From DATKAS01 sp963733765 (GTDB lineage: Bacteria; Actinomycetota; Acidimicrobiia; Acidimicrobiales; DATKAS01), in the NCBI GenBank assembly GCA_963733765.1, contig CAVTEI010000003.1:558001-622000 (forward strand): a stretch of 64,000 nucleotides of DNA, given 5' to 3'. Of this stretch, positions 54,485-63,558 are shown one piece after another. The notes under the pieces are model-generated. The model saw nothing but the letters and a program-made list of their open reading frames with translations. It ran no database searches and was not told where the DNA came from. Every line of letters starts with the position of its first letter. Position 1 is the first letter of the stretch. A program made the translations under genes and the position numbers.

Positions 54485-55897
54485 ATGATCTATGACGCGG
54501 TTGTCGTCGGCGCGGGCCCGAACGGTCTCGCGGCTGCGGTGACGATCGCGGAGGCCGGACGGTCAGTGCTCGTCGTCGAAGCGAACGAGCGCCCGGGCGG
54601 CGGCGCGACCTCAGCCGAGCTCACGATCCCGGGCGTCGTGCACGACGTTTGCTCCGCCGTGCATCCCCTCTCGACGACGTCGCCCTTCCTGCGCTCGCTC
54701 CCGCTCGATGAGCACGGACTCGAGTGGGCGTTTCCCGAGATCGACCTCGCGCACCCGCTCGACGACGGGACCGCCGTCCTGCTGTCGCGCTCGTTGGATC
54801 ACACGGCCACGTCGCTCGGGCCGGACGGCGACGCGTGGCGCGGCCTCGTCGAACCGCTGATCACGCGCTGGCGAGCGATCACCGATGGCGTTCTCGCCCC
54901 GCTGGTTCCCCCGCGCCATCCGCTGGCGATGGCGCGCTTCGCCCTCGCCGGGGCCCGGTCCGCGGAAGCTATCGGCAAGCGGTTCGGTGCGGGACGGGGT
55001 GACGCGCTGCTCGCCGGCCTCGCGGCGCACTCGTGCGTCCGCCTCGACCATCCGTTCACCGCGGGCCTCGGGCTCGTGCTCGGCGTCGCCGGCCATGTCG
55101 ACGGGTGGCCCGTCGCACGGGGTGGGACACAAGCGATCAGCGATGCGCTCGTCTCCTATCTGCGGTCCCTAGGCGGCGAGCTCAAGACCGGTCACAGCGT
55201 CACCGCACTCGACCAGTTGCCCGACGCGCGCGTCTACCTTCTCGACCTCGGCCCGCAGGCAGCCGTCACGCTGCTCGGCGCGCGAGCGAGCTCCGCCATC
55301 GCACGACGCAGCCGCCGCTTTCGTTACGGCGCCGGCGTGTGCAAGGTCGACTACGCGCTCAGCGCGCCAGTGCCCTGGACCGCGACCGAAGCCCGCCGAG
55401 CCGGCACGCTCCACCTGGGCGGCTCGATAGCCGAGATCGCCGAGAGCGAGAAGACCGTCACGTCGGGGCGAGCCGCGACGCGGCCGTTCGTCCTCGTTTC
55501 GCAACCGACCGTCTGCGATCCCACCCGCGCGCCTGCCGGCGTCCACACCCTGTGGGCGTATTCGCACGTTCCGGCGGCATCCGGGCTGGACGCGAGCGCG
55601 GCGATCGAGCAGCAGATCGAACGGTTCGCTCCGGGCTTCCGCGACATCGTGATCGCGCGGTCGGTGCGCACCACCACCGACCTCGAAGCGTCGAACCCGA
55701 ACCTCGTCGGCGGCGACATCGCGGGCGGCTCGCTCGACGGCCTGCAGCTGATCGCGCGCCCGCGTCTCACGTTGCAGCCGTACCGCCTCGGCGACGGCGC
55801 CTACCTGTGCTCGGCGTCGACACCGCCCGGCGCGGGTGTTCACGGCATGTGCGGCCACCACGCCGCCCGCGCCGCGCTCCGCCACGAGCTGCGTTAA
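54485..55897 (+). CDS. Phytoene-desaturase-like FAD oxidoreductase
   Basis: This is 470 residues from ATG 54485. YDAVVVGAGPNGLAAAVTIAEAGRSVLVVEANERPGGGATSAELTIPGVVHDVCSAVHPLSTTSPFLRSLPLDEHGLEW is the FAD-binding NAD(P)-binding_8/CrtI-type start, followed by WPVARGGTQAISDALVSYLRSLGGELKTGHSV and ending PYRLGDGAYLCSASTPPGAGVHGMCGHHAARAAL. The subgroup is called phytoene dehydrogenase-related; no carotenoid gene is present, so the substrate is open. It begins 13 bases after larC and may be in the same transcript. Confidence 0.85.
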   Translation: MIYDAVVVGAGPNGLAAAVTIAEAGRSVLVVEANERPGGGATSAELTIPGVVHDVCSAVHPLSTTSPFLRSLPLDEHGLEWAFPEIDLAHPLDDGTAVLLSRSLDHTATSLGPDGDAWRGLVEPLITRWRAITDGVLAPLVPPRHPLAMARFALAGARSAEAIGKRFGAGRGDALLAGLAAHSCVRLDHPFTAGLGLVLGVAGHVDGWPVARGGTQAISDALVSYLRSLGGELKTGHSVTALDQLPDARVYLLDLGPQAAVTLLGARASSAIARRSRRFRYGAGVCKVDYALSAPVPWTATEARRAGTLHLGGSIAEIAESEKTVTSGRAATRPFVLVSQPTVCDPTRAPAGVHTLWAYSHVPAASGLDASAAIEQQIERFAPGFRDIVIARSVRTTTDLEASNPNLVGGDIAGGSLDGLQLIARPRLTLQPYRLGDGAYLCSASTPPGAGVHGMCGHHAARAALRHELR

Positions 55898-56109
55898 TCC
55901 TCGTCGCCGCTCTCCGCTGCGCTTCGATCGGCTCCTGCTCGCTGTCGCTCGACAATCGGTGCTTCGCGCACCCGAGCGGCGCACTGCGCCGCTCACTTGC
56001 TAGTCCTCGTCGCCGCTCTCCGCTGCGCTTCGATCGGCTCCTGCTCGCTGTCGCTCGACAATCGGTGCTTCGCGCACCCGAGCGGCGCACTGCGCCGCTC
56101 ACTTGCTAG
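55898..56109. repeat. Perfect 106-bp tandem duplication carrying two hairpins per copy
   Basis: Bases 55898-56003 and 56004-56109 are identical. Each unit contains GGTGC-TTCGC-GCACC (55958-55972 and 56064-56078) and a longer hairpin with a 10-bp stem GAGCGGCGCA and its complement around one C (55974-55994 and 56080-56100). The duplication fills the gap between the convergent oxidoreductase and CopC/D genes, so the hairpins probably serve as a bidirectional terminator. The unit is rich in Ser-like CGCT/TCGC steps and resembles mobile intergenic repeats seen in actinobacteria. Confidence 0.85.
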
Positions 56110-57837
56110 TCAGCCGCCGATCGGGACTTCGAAGGTCACGGTCTGGTCCTCGAACCGGGACACCTGACCGACCACTTCCATCTCCCAGTCACCTGCGATC
56201 GTGAGATCGCTCGTGTCGAGTGACCAGTGGCCGGCGCCCGCCTTCTCGGTCTCGCGCTCGATCGGGCCGAGCCCCTCGTCGGGCAGCGACATGCGGATCG
56301 TCACCTTCTCCAACGAGTCGTCAGCACGACCGGTCGAATCGAGCAGATACACGTGCATCTCGTTCGTCCCGACCCGACCAGGGTCGATCACGAAGCTCAT
56401 CTGCCCGTCGAGGTACGCGACGGTGGACGAGTACACGCCGCCCGTCGCCGCAGCGTCTCGAGCGGGTGTGATCGCAACGAGCGCCGCCGTGATGGCGAGC
56501 ACGACGACCAGGCCGACGACCTCGGCGCGCACCGTGCCCTCGAGGCGGCGCCACGCGAGGCTCGAGCGCGTCGTCTTCGCCGCACCAGGTCCGCCTGGGC
56601 TCGCCACCAGGGCGCCGGAAGCGGTGAGCACAGGGCGACCGGAGAGACGGATGTCGGGCAGCAGTCGCCAGTGGTTGTACGCGGCGATCGCGGCGACGAC
56701 CGCAACGGCGGCGAGCTTCGCCACGAGCGTCCAGCCGTATCTCGTCGAGAAGAGCTCGTCGAACGAACCGACCTCCAACCAGCTCAGGATCAGGCCGGTC
56801 ACGCCGAGGGCTGCGGCGGAGCACGCCGCGACCTGAGAGAACCGATCGACCATCCCCGCTGCAGCGACGGCATCGCCCTCGCGCCGCCGGCGCGTCCACG
56901 CGGGCGCTAGCAACACGAGACCGCCGAACCAGATGCCCGCCGCGGCGACGTGCATCGCGTCAGCGGGCAGAACGAGCCAAGCGGGGCTCGTGACCCGGGT
57001 GTGTCCGGTCAGCGCGAACGAGACGAACGCCACCGCGGCGCCGAACCACCCCACCCACGCCGGCGCCGAAGGGCGCTCCTCGCCCGCGCTGCCCACGGCG
57101 ATCCCGACGAGTACGAGCCCGACCAGTCCCAGCGCGGTGCTCCATCTCAGTCCGGTGTTCGACAGGACGTCGATCCATCGGCTCGGTGACCACACGGCCG
57201 ACCACCCGGACTCGGTCGCGATCGCGGCCTGCAGCGGGATCTGCACGAGCAGCCCGACCGCACCCACAACTGCCGCTCCCGTGAGCAGACGCACCACTGA
57301 ACGCGATGCCCTCCGACGGTCGACGACCGAGATGAAGATGAAACCGCCGGCCGCGAGCAACGTGCCGGCGTACGCCGCAAATCGAGCGATGCCGGCGGCG
57401 ACGTGCCAACCCGTGTCGTCCGGCGCGTTCAGCAATGACGCGATCTCGTCGTCTGAGGCTGCGAGGCCCTCGCCGACGACGAACGTGAACGCGCCGTTGA
57501 CGGGGTGGCTGTCGGCGGACACGACGCTCCACGCCACGACGTACGTGCCGTCGCCGAGGTCGTCGCGCAACCCCACCGTGACGACCTCGCCATCGGCTTG
57601 CGCATCGTCGTCGTCCACACGCTCACCGTCGGTGTCGAGCACCCGCACTCCACCGAGCTCGAGTGACACGTCCTCGGAGAAGCGGAGCGTCACCACATCC
57701 GGCGCGGGATCCACATGCGCGCCGTCAGCGGGAGTTGACGTGACGAACTGCGCGTGAGCGGACGCGGGGCCGGCAAGTGCGACCAGCGCGACAACGGTGA
57801 CGAGCACCGCCGTCAACCCGAGTCGCAGCCGCCTCAT
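56110..57837 (-). CDS. Fused CopC-CopD copper-resistance protein
   Basis: This is 575 residues. Signal peptide (LGLTAVLVTVVALVALAGPASA) leads to the CopC domain HAQFVTSTPADGAHVDPAPDVVTLRFSEDVSLELGGVRVLD...YVVAWSVVSADSHPVNGAFTFVVG, with HxQ and DSHPVxG copper-site residues. About eight membrane helices of the CopD domain follow (YAGTLLAAGGFIFISVV ... HVAAAGIWFGGLVLLAPAW ... TLVAKLAAVAVVAAIAAYNHWRLLP). The C-terminus is an outward beta-domain ending in DQTVTFEVPIGG, as in YcnJ-like proteins. It is the last gene of the operon with thioredoxin-like and BdbC-like genes. Copper uptake or delivery is the family role. Confidence 0.9.
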   Translation of the reverse strand: MRRLRLGLTAVLVTVVALVALAGPASAHAQFVTSTPADGAHVDPAPDVVTLRFSEDVSLELGGVRVLDTDGERVDDDDAQADGEVVTVGLRDDLGDGTYVVAWSVVSADSHPVNGAFTFVVGEGLAASDDEIASLLNAPDDTGWHVAAGIARFAAYAGTLLAAGGFIFISVVDRRRASRSVVRLLTGAAVVGAVGLLVQIPLQAAIATESGWSAVWSPSRWIDVLSNTGLRWSTALGLVGLVLVGIAVGSAGEERPSAPAWVGWFGAAVAFVSFALTGHTRVTSPAWLVLPADAMHVAAAGIWFGGLVLLAPAWTRRRREGDAVAAAGMVDRFSQVAACSAAALGVTGLILSWLEVGSFDELFSTRYGWTLVAKLAAVAVVAAIAAYNHWRLLPDIRLSGRPVLTASGALVASPGGPGAAKTTRSSLAWRRLEGTVRAEVVGLVVVLAITAALVAITPARDAAATGGVYSSTVAYLDGQMSFVIDPGRVGTNEMHVYLLDSTGRADDSLEKVTIRMSLPDEGLGPIERETEKAGAGHWSLDTSDLTIAGDWEMEVVGQVSRFEDQTVTFEVPIGG

Positions 57838-57846
57838 CGCCGTGCG

Positions 57847-58548
57847 CTAGCTACTGGCTTGCGTCAGCAAGTCCATCGCGGCGTCGAGCTGCTCGGTCGT
57901 CAGCTCACCGGTTGCCCGCGCGACGACGTTGCCATCTCCGTCCACCAGAACGAAGTACGGGTACGAGGGCAAGCCGAACGCGTTCGCCGCAGCGAAGTCC
58001 TCGGAGTCGGCGAGGATCGGGCTCGGCCAGCTGTACTCGGCGAGCCACTCGGAGGGCGGATAGTTGGGCGCGTCGGCCGACGTGCCGGTCGCGATCGTGG
58101 TGAGCTCGACGTCGGCGGGAAGCCCGCCCGCGTTCATCCAGTCGCTCAGCACTGGCACCTCGGCCTGGCAATGAGGGCACCAGTGCGCGACGAACAGCAA
58201 CATCTGGGGGTTGCCCGTCGGCGCGATGGTCACCGGGGTGCCGTCGAACGACTGCCCGGTCACGACGGGGATGGGCCCGCCGAGTGCCGGATCGGAGGAG
58301 GCAGCCTCGTTGCCGGGGAATGCGGGCAACGCAGCGCCCGACACCTCCACCGGACGGATCTGCTCGAGTCCCTCGGTCTCGGCGTTGTTGCTGTCGCCGC
58401 CGCCGCTGACCGCGATCGCGATGATCGCAGCGACCAACACGATGCCGCCGATGATCGCGGGCACGAGCCACTTTCGCGACGACGGCTCGTGGGCTTTCCG
58501 CACCGTCGCGGCCGACCGGTTTCGGTCGGCTGGGGTCTGGGCGCTCAT
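57847..58548 (-). CDS. Membrane-anchored thioredoxin-like protein (CPHC)
   Basis: This is 233 residues from ATG 58548, which overlaps the BdbC-like stop (ATGA) and has GGAG upstream. Cytoplasmic tail, one membrane helix (WLVPAIIGGIVLVAAIIAIAVSG), then an external TlpA-like thioredoxin domain with AHWCPHCQAEVPVLSDWMN, the C-P-H-C motif characteristic of DsbA-like oxidants, and YPYFVLVDGDGNVVARATGELTTEQLDAA with a cis-Pro nearby. Together with the next gene it looks like a disulfide-forming pair outside the membrane. The copCD gene follows after nine bases. Confidence 0.9.
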   Translation of the reverse strand: MSAQTPADRNRSAATVRKAHEPSSRKWLVPAIIGGIVLVAAIIAIAVSGGGDSNNAETEGLEQIRPVEVSGAALPAFPGNEAASSDPALGGPIPVVTGQSFDGTPVTIAPTGNPQMLLFVAHWCPHCQAEVPVLSDWMNAGGLPADVELTTIATGTSADAPNYPPSEWLAEYSWPSPILADSEDFAAANAFGLPSYPYFVLVDGDGNVVARATGELTTEQLDAAMDLLTQASS

Positions 58549-59097
58549 ACGGACTCCTTCGGGGGGGTGAGGGCGAGCACCAGGGCGATGAACGCAAACC
58601 CGGAACCGGCCATGTAGGCGAGGGTGACGAACCCCATGCTGCGGAACCACACGATCGAGCACGAGAGGCCCACGGCGCAGACGTCAGTCTCGATCGACGG
58701 GAACCACTCGACGAGGTAGTGGTACACGGAGATCGGCAGCGCGACGAGCGCCAGCGTGATGGCGTACGGGCGGATGCCTCGGTCTCGGCGCAACGTCGCG
58801 ACGAGGAGGATGATCGCCAGGGAGTACATCCCGATCCGCTGGTACCAGCACAACGTGCAGGGCACGTAGTTGGCGACCTCGGAGAAGTAGAGGCTGCCCG
58901 CCATTGCGGTGCCGGCGACCGCGAACGCCAGGGGCACACCGAAGCGAGCGAGCTCGACTCGCACCTCGTCGAGGAGCCGGGTCGGCGCCCTTCGACCACC
59001 GCGACGCCACCCACAGCACCACTCCCGCGACCACCGCCACGTTGACGACCAACGTGAGGAAGGCGAAGAACAGCTCGGCGGTGGAGGGGGTGATCAT
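58545..59097 (-). CDS. BdbC/DsbB-like quinone-linked thiol oxidase (one frameshift)
   Basis: ATG 59097 begins ITPSTAELFFAFLTLVVNVAVVAGVVLWVASRWSKGADP; after one extra C near 58979 the frame resumes as RLLDEVRVELARFGVPLAFAVAGTAMAGSLYFSEVANYVPCTLCWYQRIGMYSLAIILLVATLRRDRGIRPYAITLALVALPISVYHYLVEWFPSIETDVCAVGLSCSIVWF. The redox pairs C-T-L-C and DVCAVGLSC are those of BdbC. The extra N-terminal helix is unusual for a ~140-residue BdbC. It re-oxidises a DsbA-like partner, plausibly the CPHC protein encoded next. Confidence 0.85.
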
Positions 59098-59176
59098 GGA
59101 AACCTTTGAAGATTCTGCTCGACCAAGAGGTTCCTACGACCGTCGCTGCGCGAAGGTTCCCTGGCCATGGCCCCTG

Positions 59177-60062
59177 TTGAGCTCGTTCGGACCGCTCGTC
59201 GACGCGGTCTGGCTCGCCGCCCATCTCTCGGACGTCCGTTCGGGAGACATCCGATCGGGAGACATGGCGGTGTGCGACGTGCGCTGGTACCTCGACGGCC
59301 GCTCGGGCCGCGTCGCCTACGACGCCGGCCACCTGCCCGGGGCGGTGTTCGTCGATCTCGACCGCGACCTCGCGGGCCCGCCCGGCGGGACGGCCGGCCG
59401 CCACCCCCTCCCCGACCCCGTCTCGTTCGCGACGGCGATGGGTCACCTCGGCATCGGCGACACCACCACCGTCGTGGCCTACGACGACACCGGCGGCAGC
59501 ACCGCTTCGCGCCTCGTGTGGATGCTTCGGGTCCTCGGGAGGCGGGCGGCCCTGCTCGACGGAGGGATCGCCGCATGGTCGGGGCCGCTCTCGACCGACC
59601 CGGTGACGGCGGAACCGGCGACGTTCACCCCGGCGGCGTGGCCCGAAGACGCGATCGTCGATGCCGACGGCGTCGCTGCGGCGGTCGCGGACGGAGAAGC
59701 GGTCGTGCTCGACGCCCGTGCCGGCGAGCGCTACCGGGGCGAGGTCGAGCCGATCGATCGCGCGCGCCGGGCACCTCCCCGGAGCGCGCAGCCTTCCGTG
59801 GGCCGATGTGATCGATCCGGTCACGGGGCGCTTCCGCAGTCCTGACGATCTGCGGGCTCGTCTCGCGGAGGCCCGCATCGCTGCCGACACCGATGTCATC
59901 GCCTACTGCGGATCTGGCGTGACCTCGTGCATCGACGTCATCGCGGTCGAGCTCGCGGGATACGACCCGGCCCGGCTGTTCGTGTCGTCGTGGTCGGGAT
60001 GGAGCGCCGATCCCGACCGCGCCGTCGCGACCGGTGCGGAACCAAGAGGTACGGCTCGCTAG
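59177..60062 (+). CDS. Two-domain thiosulfate/mercaptopyruvate sulfurtransferase (one frameshift)
   Basis: This is about 295 residues. The first rhodanese domain reads DVRWYLDGRSGRVAYDAGHLPGAVFVDLDRDLAGPPGGTAGRHPLPDPVSFATAMGHLGIGDTTTVVAYDDTGGSTASRLVWMLRVLGRRAALLDGGIAAWS; the second, VVLDARAGERYRGEVEPID, then frameshifted AGHLPGARSLPWADVIDPVTGRFRSPDDLRARLAEARIAADTDVIAYCGSGVTSCIDVIAVEL, with active-site Cys in YCGSGVTS. Dropping one C at about 59759 joins them. The start is unclear: TTG 59177 is the best in-frame choice, since an upstream ATG overlaps the divergent BdbC start. Expected reaction: sulfur transfer to cyanide or thiols. Confidence 0.8.
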
Positions 60063-60074
60063 CGTCGCCCGGCG

Positions 60075-61715
60075 GTGACCACGACCCCCCCGGACGACTC
60101 GGCGACTGAGACGCCGATGCAGGCGCTGAGCGCGATGCGCAAGGCGCGCCGCCGCAAGCGAATCGAAGAGGTCGACTGGCTCGACGCGATGTACCGCGTC
60201 TACGTCACCGCGATCGTCGGCATCGTCGTCGTGCTGTTCATCTCGAGCTTCGTGGGCGACAACGAGCTCACGGCGTCGGAGCTCGCCGACTTCCGCGAGC
60301 ACGGCCCCGCGGCGATCGGCCTCCTCGCCGCCCTCGCCATCGCCGGTGGGCTCCGGTCCGGCGCCCGAGGCGGGCCGCTCGCGCTCGAGCCGGCTGAGGT
60401 GAGTCACGTGCTCCTCGCACCCGTCGATCGCGCGAGCGCATTGCGCAGCCCCGTGCTGAAGCAGCTGCGCTTCGGCATCTTCGTCGGCGCCGTCGTCGGT
60501 GCGATCGCCGGGCAGCTCGCCGTCCGCCGGATGCCCGGCGCCCCCTTGGCGTGGGTAGCGAGCGGCGGAGCATCAGGCGCACTCATCGCCCTTCTCTTCA
60601 TCGCGACCGCGCTGTGCGCGGCCGGATGGCAGCTCCATCAAGCCTGGGCAACGGTCGTCGGAGCGGGGTTCATCACGTGGGCGGCGCTCGACCTGGCCGA
60701 GGTTGTGCCGGCACCGACAACGACCGTGGGCAGCCTGGCGTTGTGGCCGTTGCGGGTGCAACCGGACGACCTGCTCGCCGTCGTGGTCGCGGTGGGTCTT
60801 CTCGCGATCGGTGTGCGCGCCATCGGCGGCATCTCGGTCGAGGCAGCCGAGCGACGTACCGGCCTGGTCGGCCAGCTCCGTTTCGCGGTGACCGTGCAAG
60901 ACCTTCGGACCGTGATCGTGCTGCGGCGCCAGCTCGCTCAAGACCGTCCCCGCATGCGGCCGTGGATCCAGCTGCGTCGCGTCGGACGACGCCTGCCGGT
61001 CTGGAGGCGGGACTGGTTGGGCATCTTCCGATTCCCCGCAGCGCGACTCGCCCGCCTGGCATTGCTCGGAGTTGCTGCGGGCCTCTGCGTCCGCGCCACT
61101 TGGGCGGGCACGACGCCGCTGTTCGTCGTCGCCGCACTCGCGCTCTTCGTGGCTGCGATCGATGCCTTCGAACCACTCGCGCAGCAGGTCGACCAAGCCG
61201 ACCTCTCTGACGCGTTGCCGGTCTCGACGGGCTCGTTGCTCGAGCGCCACCTGCCGTCGGGGCTCATCGTCATGGTGTTGGTGACGCTCATCGCCGGGCT
61301 CGCCGGCGCCGTGGTGCAGCCCTCGAGCACGGCCTTCGCGATCGCAGCGGTGATGGTGATGCCGGCCGCGTTCGCCGCGGCCGCGGGCGGAGTCGCGAGC
61401 ATCGTGATGGGTGCACCGACCCCCGCGCCCGAAGGCGATCAGATGATGCCGCCCGAGGTCGCCGGCATGAGGATCATGCTGCGCGCGGCGTGGCCCGTCC
61501 TCCTCACGTTGCTCGGTGTTGCTCCCATCCTCCTCGCCCGGCTCGCAAACGAGGAGGGCGGGCCGCCGGTCGCCGTTGCCGCAGCGTGTGGCGTCGTCGC
61601 GCTGATCGCCGGCGCCCTGACCGCTGTGTGGGTGCGCCGTCGTGAGGATCTCCACCTCTGGTGGAAGAACTTGCTCGAGCAGAGCCAAGCGCAGACGCGG
61701 GGTTCGGCGGCATGA
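60075..61715 (+). CDS. DUF6297-like polytopic protein, likely ABC permease
   Basis: This is 546 residues from GTG 60075. A charged N-terminal helix (MRKARRRKRIEEVDWLDAMYRVY) precedes ten to twelve hydrophobic segments (VTAIVGIVVVLFISSFV, AIGLLAALAIAGGLRSGARGGPLALEPAEVSHVLLAPVDRASALR, ...). The intermediate PLALEPAEVSHVLLAPVDR and LxxALPVSxGSLLERHLPSGLIV stretches are typical of DUF6297 permeases. Its stop overlaps the ATPase start (ATGA), so the two form an ABC exporter of unknown cargo. Confidence 0.75.
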   Translation: MTTTPPDDSATETPMQALSAMRKARRRKRIEEVDWLDAMYRVYVTAIVGIVVVLFISSFVGDNELTASELADFREHGPAAIGLLAALAIAGGLRSGARGGPLALEPAEVSHVLLAPVDRASALRSPVLKQLRFGIFVGAVVGAIAGQLAVRRMPGAPLAWVASGGASGALIALLFIATALCAAGWQLHQAWATVVGAGFITWAALDLAEVVPAPTTTVGSLALWPLRVQPDDLLAVVVAVGLLAIGVRAIGGISVEAAERRTGLVGQLRFAVTVQDLRTVIVLRRQLAQDRPRMRPWIQLRRVGRRLPVWRRDWLGIFRFPAARLARLALLGVAAGLCVRATWAGTTPLFVVAALALFVAAIDAFEPLAQQVDQADLSDALPVSTGSLLERHLPSGLIVMVLVTLIAGLAGAVVQPSSTAFAIAAVMVMPAAFAAAAGGVASIVMGAPTPAPEGDQMMPPEVAGMRIMLRAAWPVLLTLLGVAPILLARLANEEGGPPVAVAAACGVVALIAGALTAVWVRRREDLHLWWKNLLEQSQAQTRGSAA

Positions 61716-62447
61716 CCGAACGTCGTCGACCTCGGGCGCGCGGCACTGCGGCCGCGAAGGCTCCGAGCGGTCCTCCGCCTGCACTCTCGACTGAGGGGCT
61801 CGCGAAGTCGTACGGCGACGTCGCCGCGCTCGCGCCGCTCGATCTCGCGGATCAAAGCGAACCAGGCCGCTGTCTTGATCGGTCACAACGGCTCGGGCAA
61901 GACGACGCTCCTGCGAATGCTGGCGGGACTGCTCGATCAGAGCAGCGGCAACGCGCTCGTCGGCGGTCACGCGGTGGGCACGCTCGAGGCTCGCGCCGCC
62001 ACGTCGTTTCTGTCGGACACGCCGACCTTCTACGACGACCTCAGCGTCTGGGAGCACCTCGAGTACACCGCGCGGCTGCATGGAATGCACGACTGGGAGC
62101 AGCGCGCGGCCGATCTGCTCGGCCACCTCGGGTTGTACGACCGCGCCGACGACCTGCCCACCCGGTTCAGCCGGGGTCTCCGGCAGAAGGCGGCCGCGGC
62201 GATCGCGCTCATCCGCCCGTTCGATGTGCTGCTCGTCGACGAGCCCTTCGTCGGCCTCGACGCCACCGGGAAGGTCGCGTTCCTCGAGCTTCTCGACGAG
62301 GCCCGGCACGACGGAGCGACGCTGATCGTCGCTACGCACGAGCTCGACTTCGTCCACCGCGTCGACCGTTGCATCGCGCTACGTGACGGTTCCGTCGTGT
62401 ACGACGGTGTCACCGAGGGGATCGACGTCCTCGCGCTCGTCTCATGA
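61712..62447 (+). CDS. ABC transporter ATP-binding protein (one frameshift)
   Basis: ATG 61712 begins TERRRPRARGTAAAKAPSGPPPALSTEGLAKSYGDVAALAPLDL; removal of one C at 61846 continues RIKANQAAVLIGHNGSGKTTLLRMLAGLLDQSSGNALVGGHAVGTLEARAATSFLSDTPTFYDDLSVWEHLEYTARLHG...RFSRGLRQKAAAAIALIRPFDVLLVDEPFVGLDATGKVAFLELLDEARHDGATLIVATHELDFVHRVDRCIAL. Walker A GHNGSGKTT, FSRGLRQK signature, Walker B LLLVDEP-like VLLVDEPF, and H-loop THE are all present. Length ~245 residues restored. It partners the upstream permease. Confidence 0.85.
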
Positions 62448-62491
62448 CACGTCCCCGCACGCACCGTTGCCGCACGTTGTAGCGTCGCGCC

Positions 62492-62944
62492 ATGCCTGAG
62501 TTCACCGCAGTCAGCAGCGCCGACCCGAGCGCCCTCGTCAACGAGCTCAATGCACACGCGACGAATGGCTGGGAAGTCGTCTCGGTCGTCGAGAGCGGTG
62601 GGCGCGTGCACGCGATCATGCGGCGAGAAGGCGCCCCGTCTGCGGCCGCGGCGCCCGCCGAGATAGCGACCGAAGCGCCGGCAGCAGTGGTCGCCGCTCC
62701 CGCCGAGGTCGTAGCCCCGGCCGAACCGGTCGCGGTCACCCCGATCGAGAGCGCTCAGCCGGTCGCCGCCTCGGCGGCGGGCGCGTCGGCTCCGTCGAAC
62801 GCGACGGTCGCGATCACCCACACGCCGGCCGGTTGGTATCCCGACCCGTCCGGACGGTTCGAGATGCGCTACTGGGACGGGCTGGCGTGGACCGAGCACG
62901 TCTCGCGCCAGGGCCAGCAGTACACCGACCCGCCCACGGCCTGA
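62492..62944 (+). CDS. DUF2510 protein with N-terminal DUF4177-like domain
   Basis: This is 150 residues. The first ~45 (FTAVSSADPSALVNELNAHATNGWEVVSVVESGGRVHAIMRRE) are DUF4177-like, with the NGWEVVSV core. An Ala/Pro-rich linker leads to a C-terminal DUF2510 motif, PAGWYPDPSGRFEMRYWDGLAWTEHVSRQGQQYTDPP, the W-Y-x-D-P-x...R-Y-W-D-G-x-x-W-T pattern. DUF2510 is found in actinobacterial proteins that may act at the cell envelope. Function unknown. Confidence 0.8.
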   Translation: MPEFTAVSSADPSALVNELNAHATNGWEVVSVVESGGRVHAIMRREGAPSAAAAPAEIATEAPAAVVAAPAEVVAPAEPVAVTPIESAQPVAASAAGASAPSNATVAITHTPAGWYPDPSGRFEMRYWDGLAWTEHVSRQGQQYTDPPTA

Positions 62945-62953
62945 CCGGGCCCA

Positions 62954-63517
62954 TCAGGCAGGACATGCGCCGCGGCCGAGGATCGCGCTCCCCGGCCCGA
63001 TGCCGAGGTCGTCGAGCTGCCCCTGCGGCACCTCGATCGAGTCCATGAATTCGCCTGCGGCGGCGTAGCTCGGGCAGTCGGTGTCGGGCGGGCACGGCTC
63101 CATGTCCGTGGACGATACGAACTCCCCGCCAGCGTCGAAGAATGCGATCGACAACGGCATCACGGTTTGGAACATCCAGAACGTGGCGGTCGTCGGCGCG
63201 TCGTATTGGAAGAGCATCCCGTCGCGACCACCGAGATCGGTCACTTGCATGAGGCCCTGTGCGCGCTGCTCGTCTGTCGCCGCGAGCCACAAGCACAGGT
63301 CGCGCAGCGCGCCACCGGCGTCGCGCAGCGTGACGCCGATCGTCTCGAAGCCCTCGGGCACCACCTTCGGTTCGGTCACCGCGGGAGTCGTTGCGCCCGT
63401 CACGGCCGGAGCCGTGTCGCCGGTCAGCGCGGCGGCCGGTGCAGAGGAGCTCGTCGACTGGGTGCATCCCGCGATCGCGGGAAGCGTGAGGACGACTGCG
63501 AGCAGCCAGCGGCGCAT
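62954..63517 (-). CDS. DUF192 lipoprotein-like protein
   Basis: This is 187 residues from ATG 63517. The signal peptide ends with lipobox-like AIAGC (MRRWLLAVVLTLPAIAGCTQS), then a Thr/Ala linker and a DUF192 domain: IGVTLRDAGGALRDLCLWLAATDEQRAQGLMQVTDLGGRDGMLFQYDAPTTATFWMFQTVMPLSIAFFDAGGEFVSSTDMEPCPPDTDCPSYAAAGEFMDSIEVPQGQLDDLGI. The R-x-x-G-L-M-x-R and F-W-M-x-x-T blocks are family signatures. It is probably a lipid-anchored protein of unknown role. Downstream in the direction of transcription there is only the 3' end of the DUF2510 gene. Confidence 0.85.
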   Translation of the reverse strand: MRRWLLAVVLTLPAIAGCTQSTSSSAPAAALTGDTAPAVTGATTPAVTEPKVVPEGFETIGVTLRDAGGALRDLCLWLAATDEQRAQGLMQVTDLGGRDGMLFQYDAPTTATFWMFQTVMPLSIAFFDAGGEFVSSTDMEPCPPDTDCPSYAAAGEFMDSIEVPQGQLDDLGIGPGSAILGRGACPA

Positions 63518-63558
63518 CGTCAGAGTCTGGCCTCGACGGCGCCGCCGGCGAGCGCGGC

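Noticed and set aside
60573..62357. 594-codon minus-strand frame
   Set aside because: Antisense to the permease and ABC ATPase genes, with Arg/Asp/His-rich low-complexity translation.
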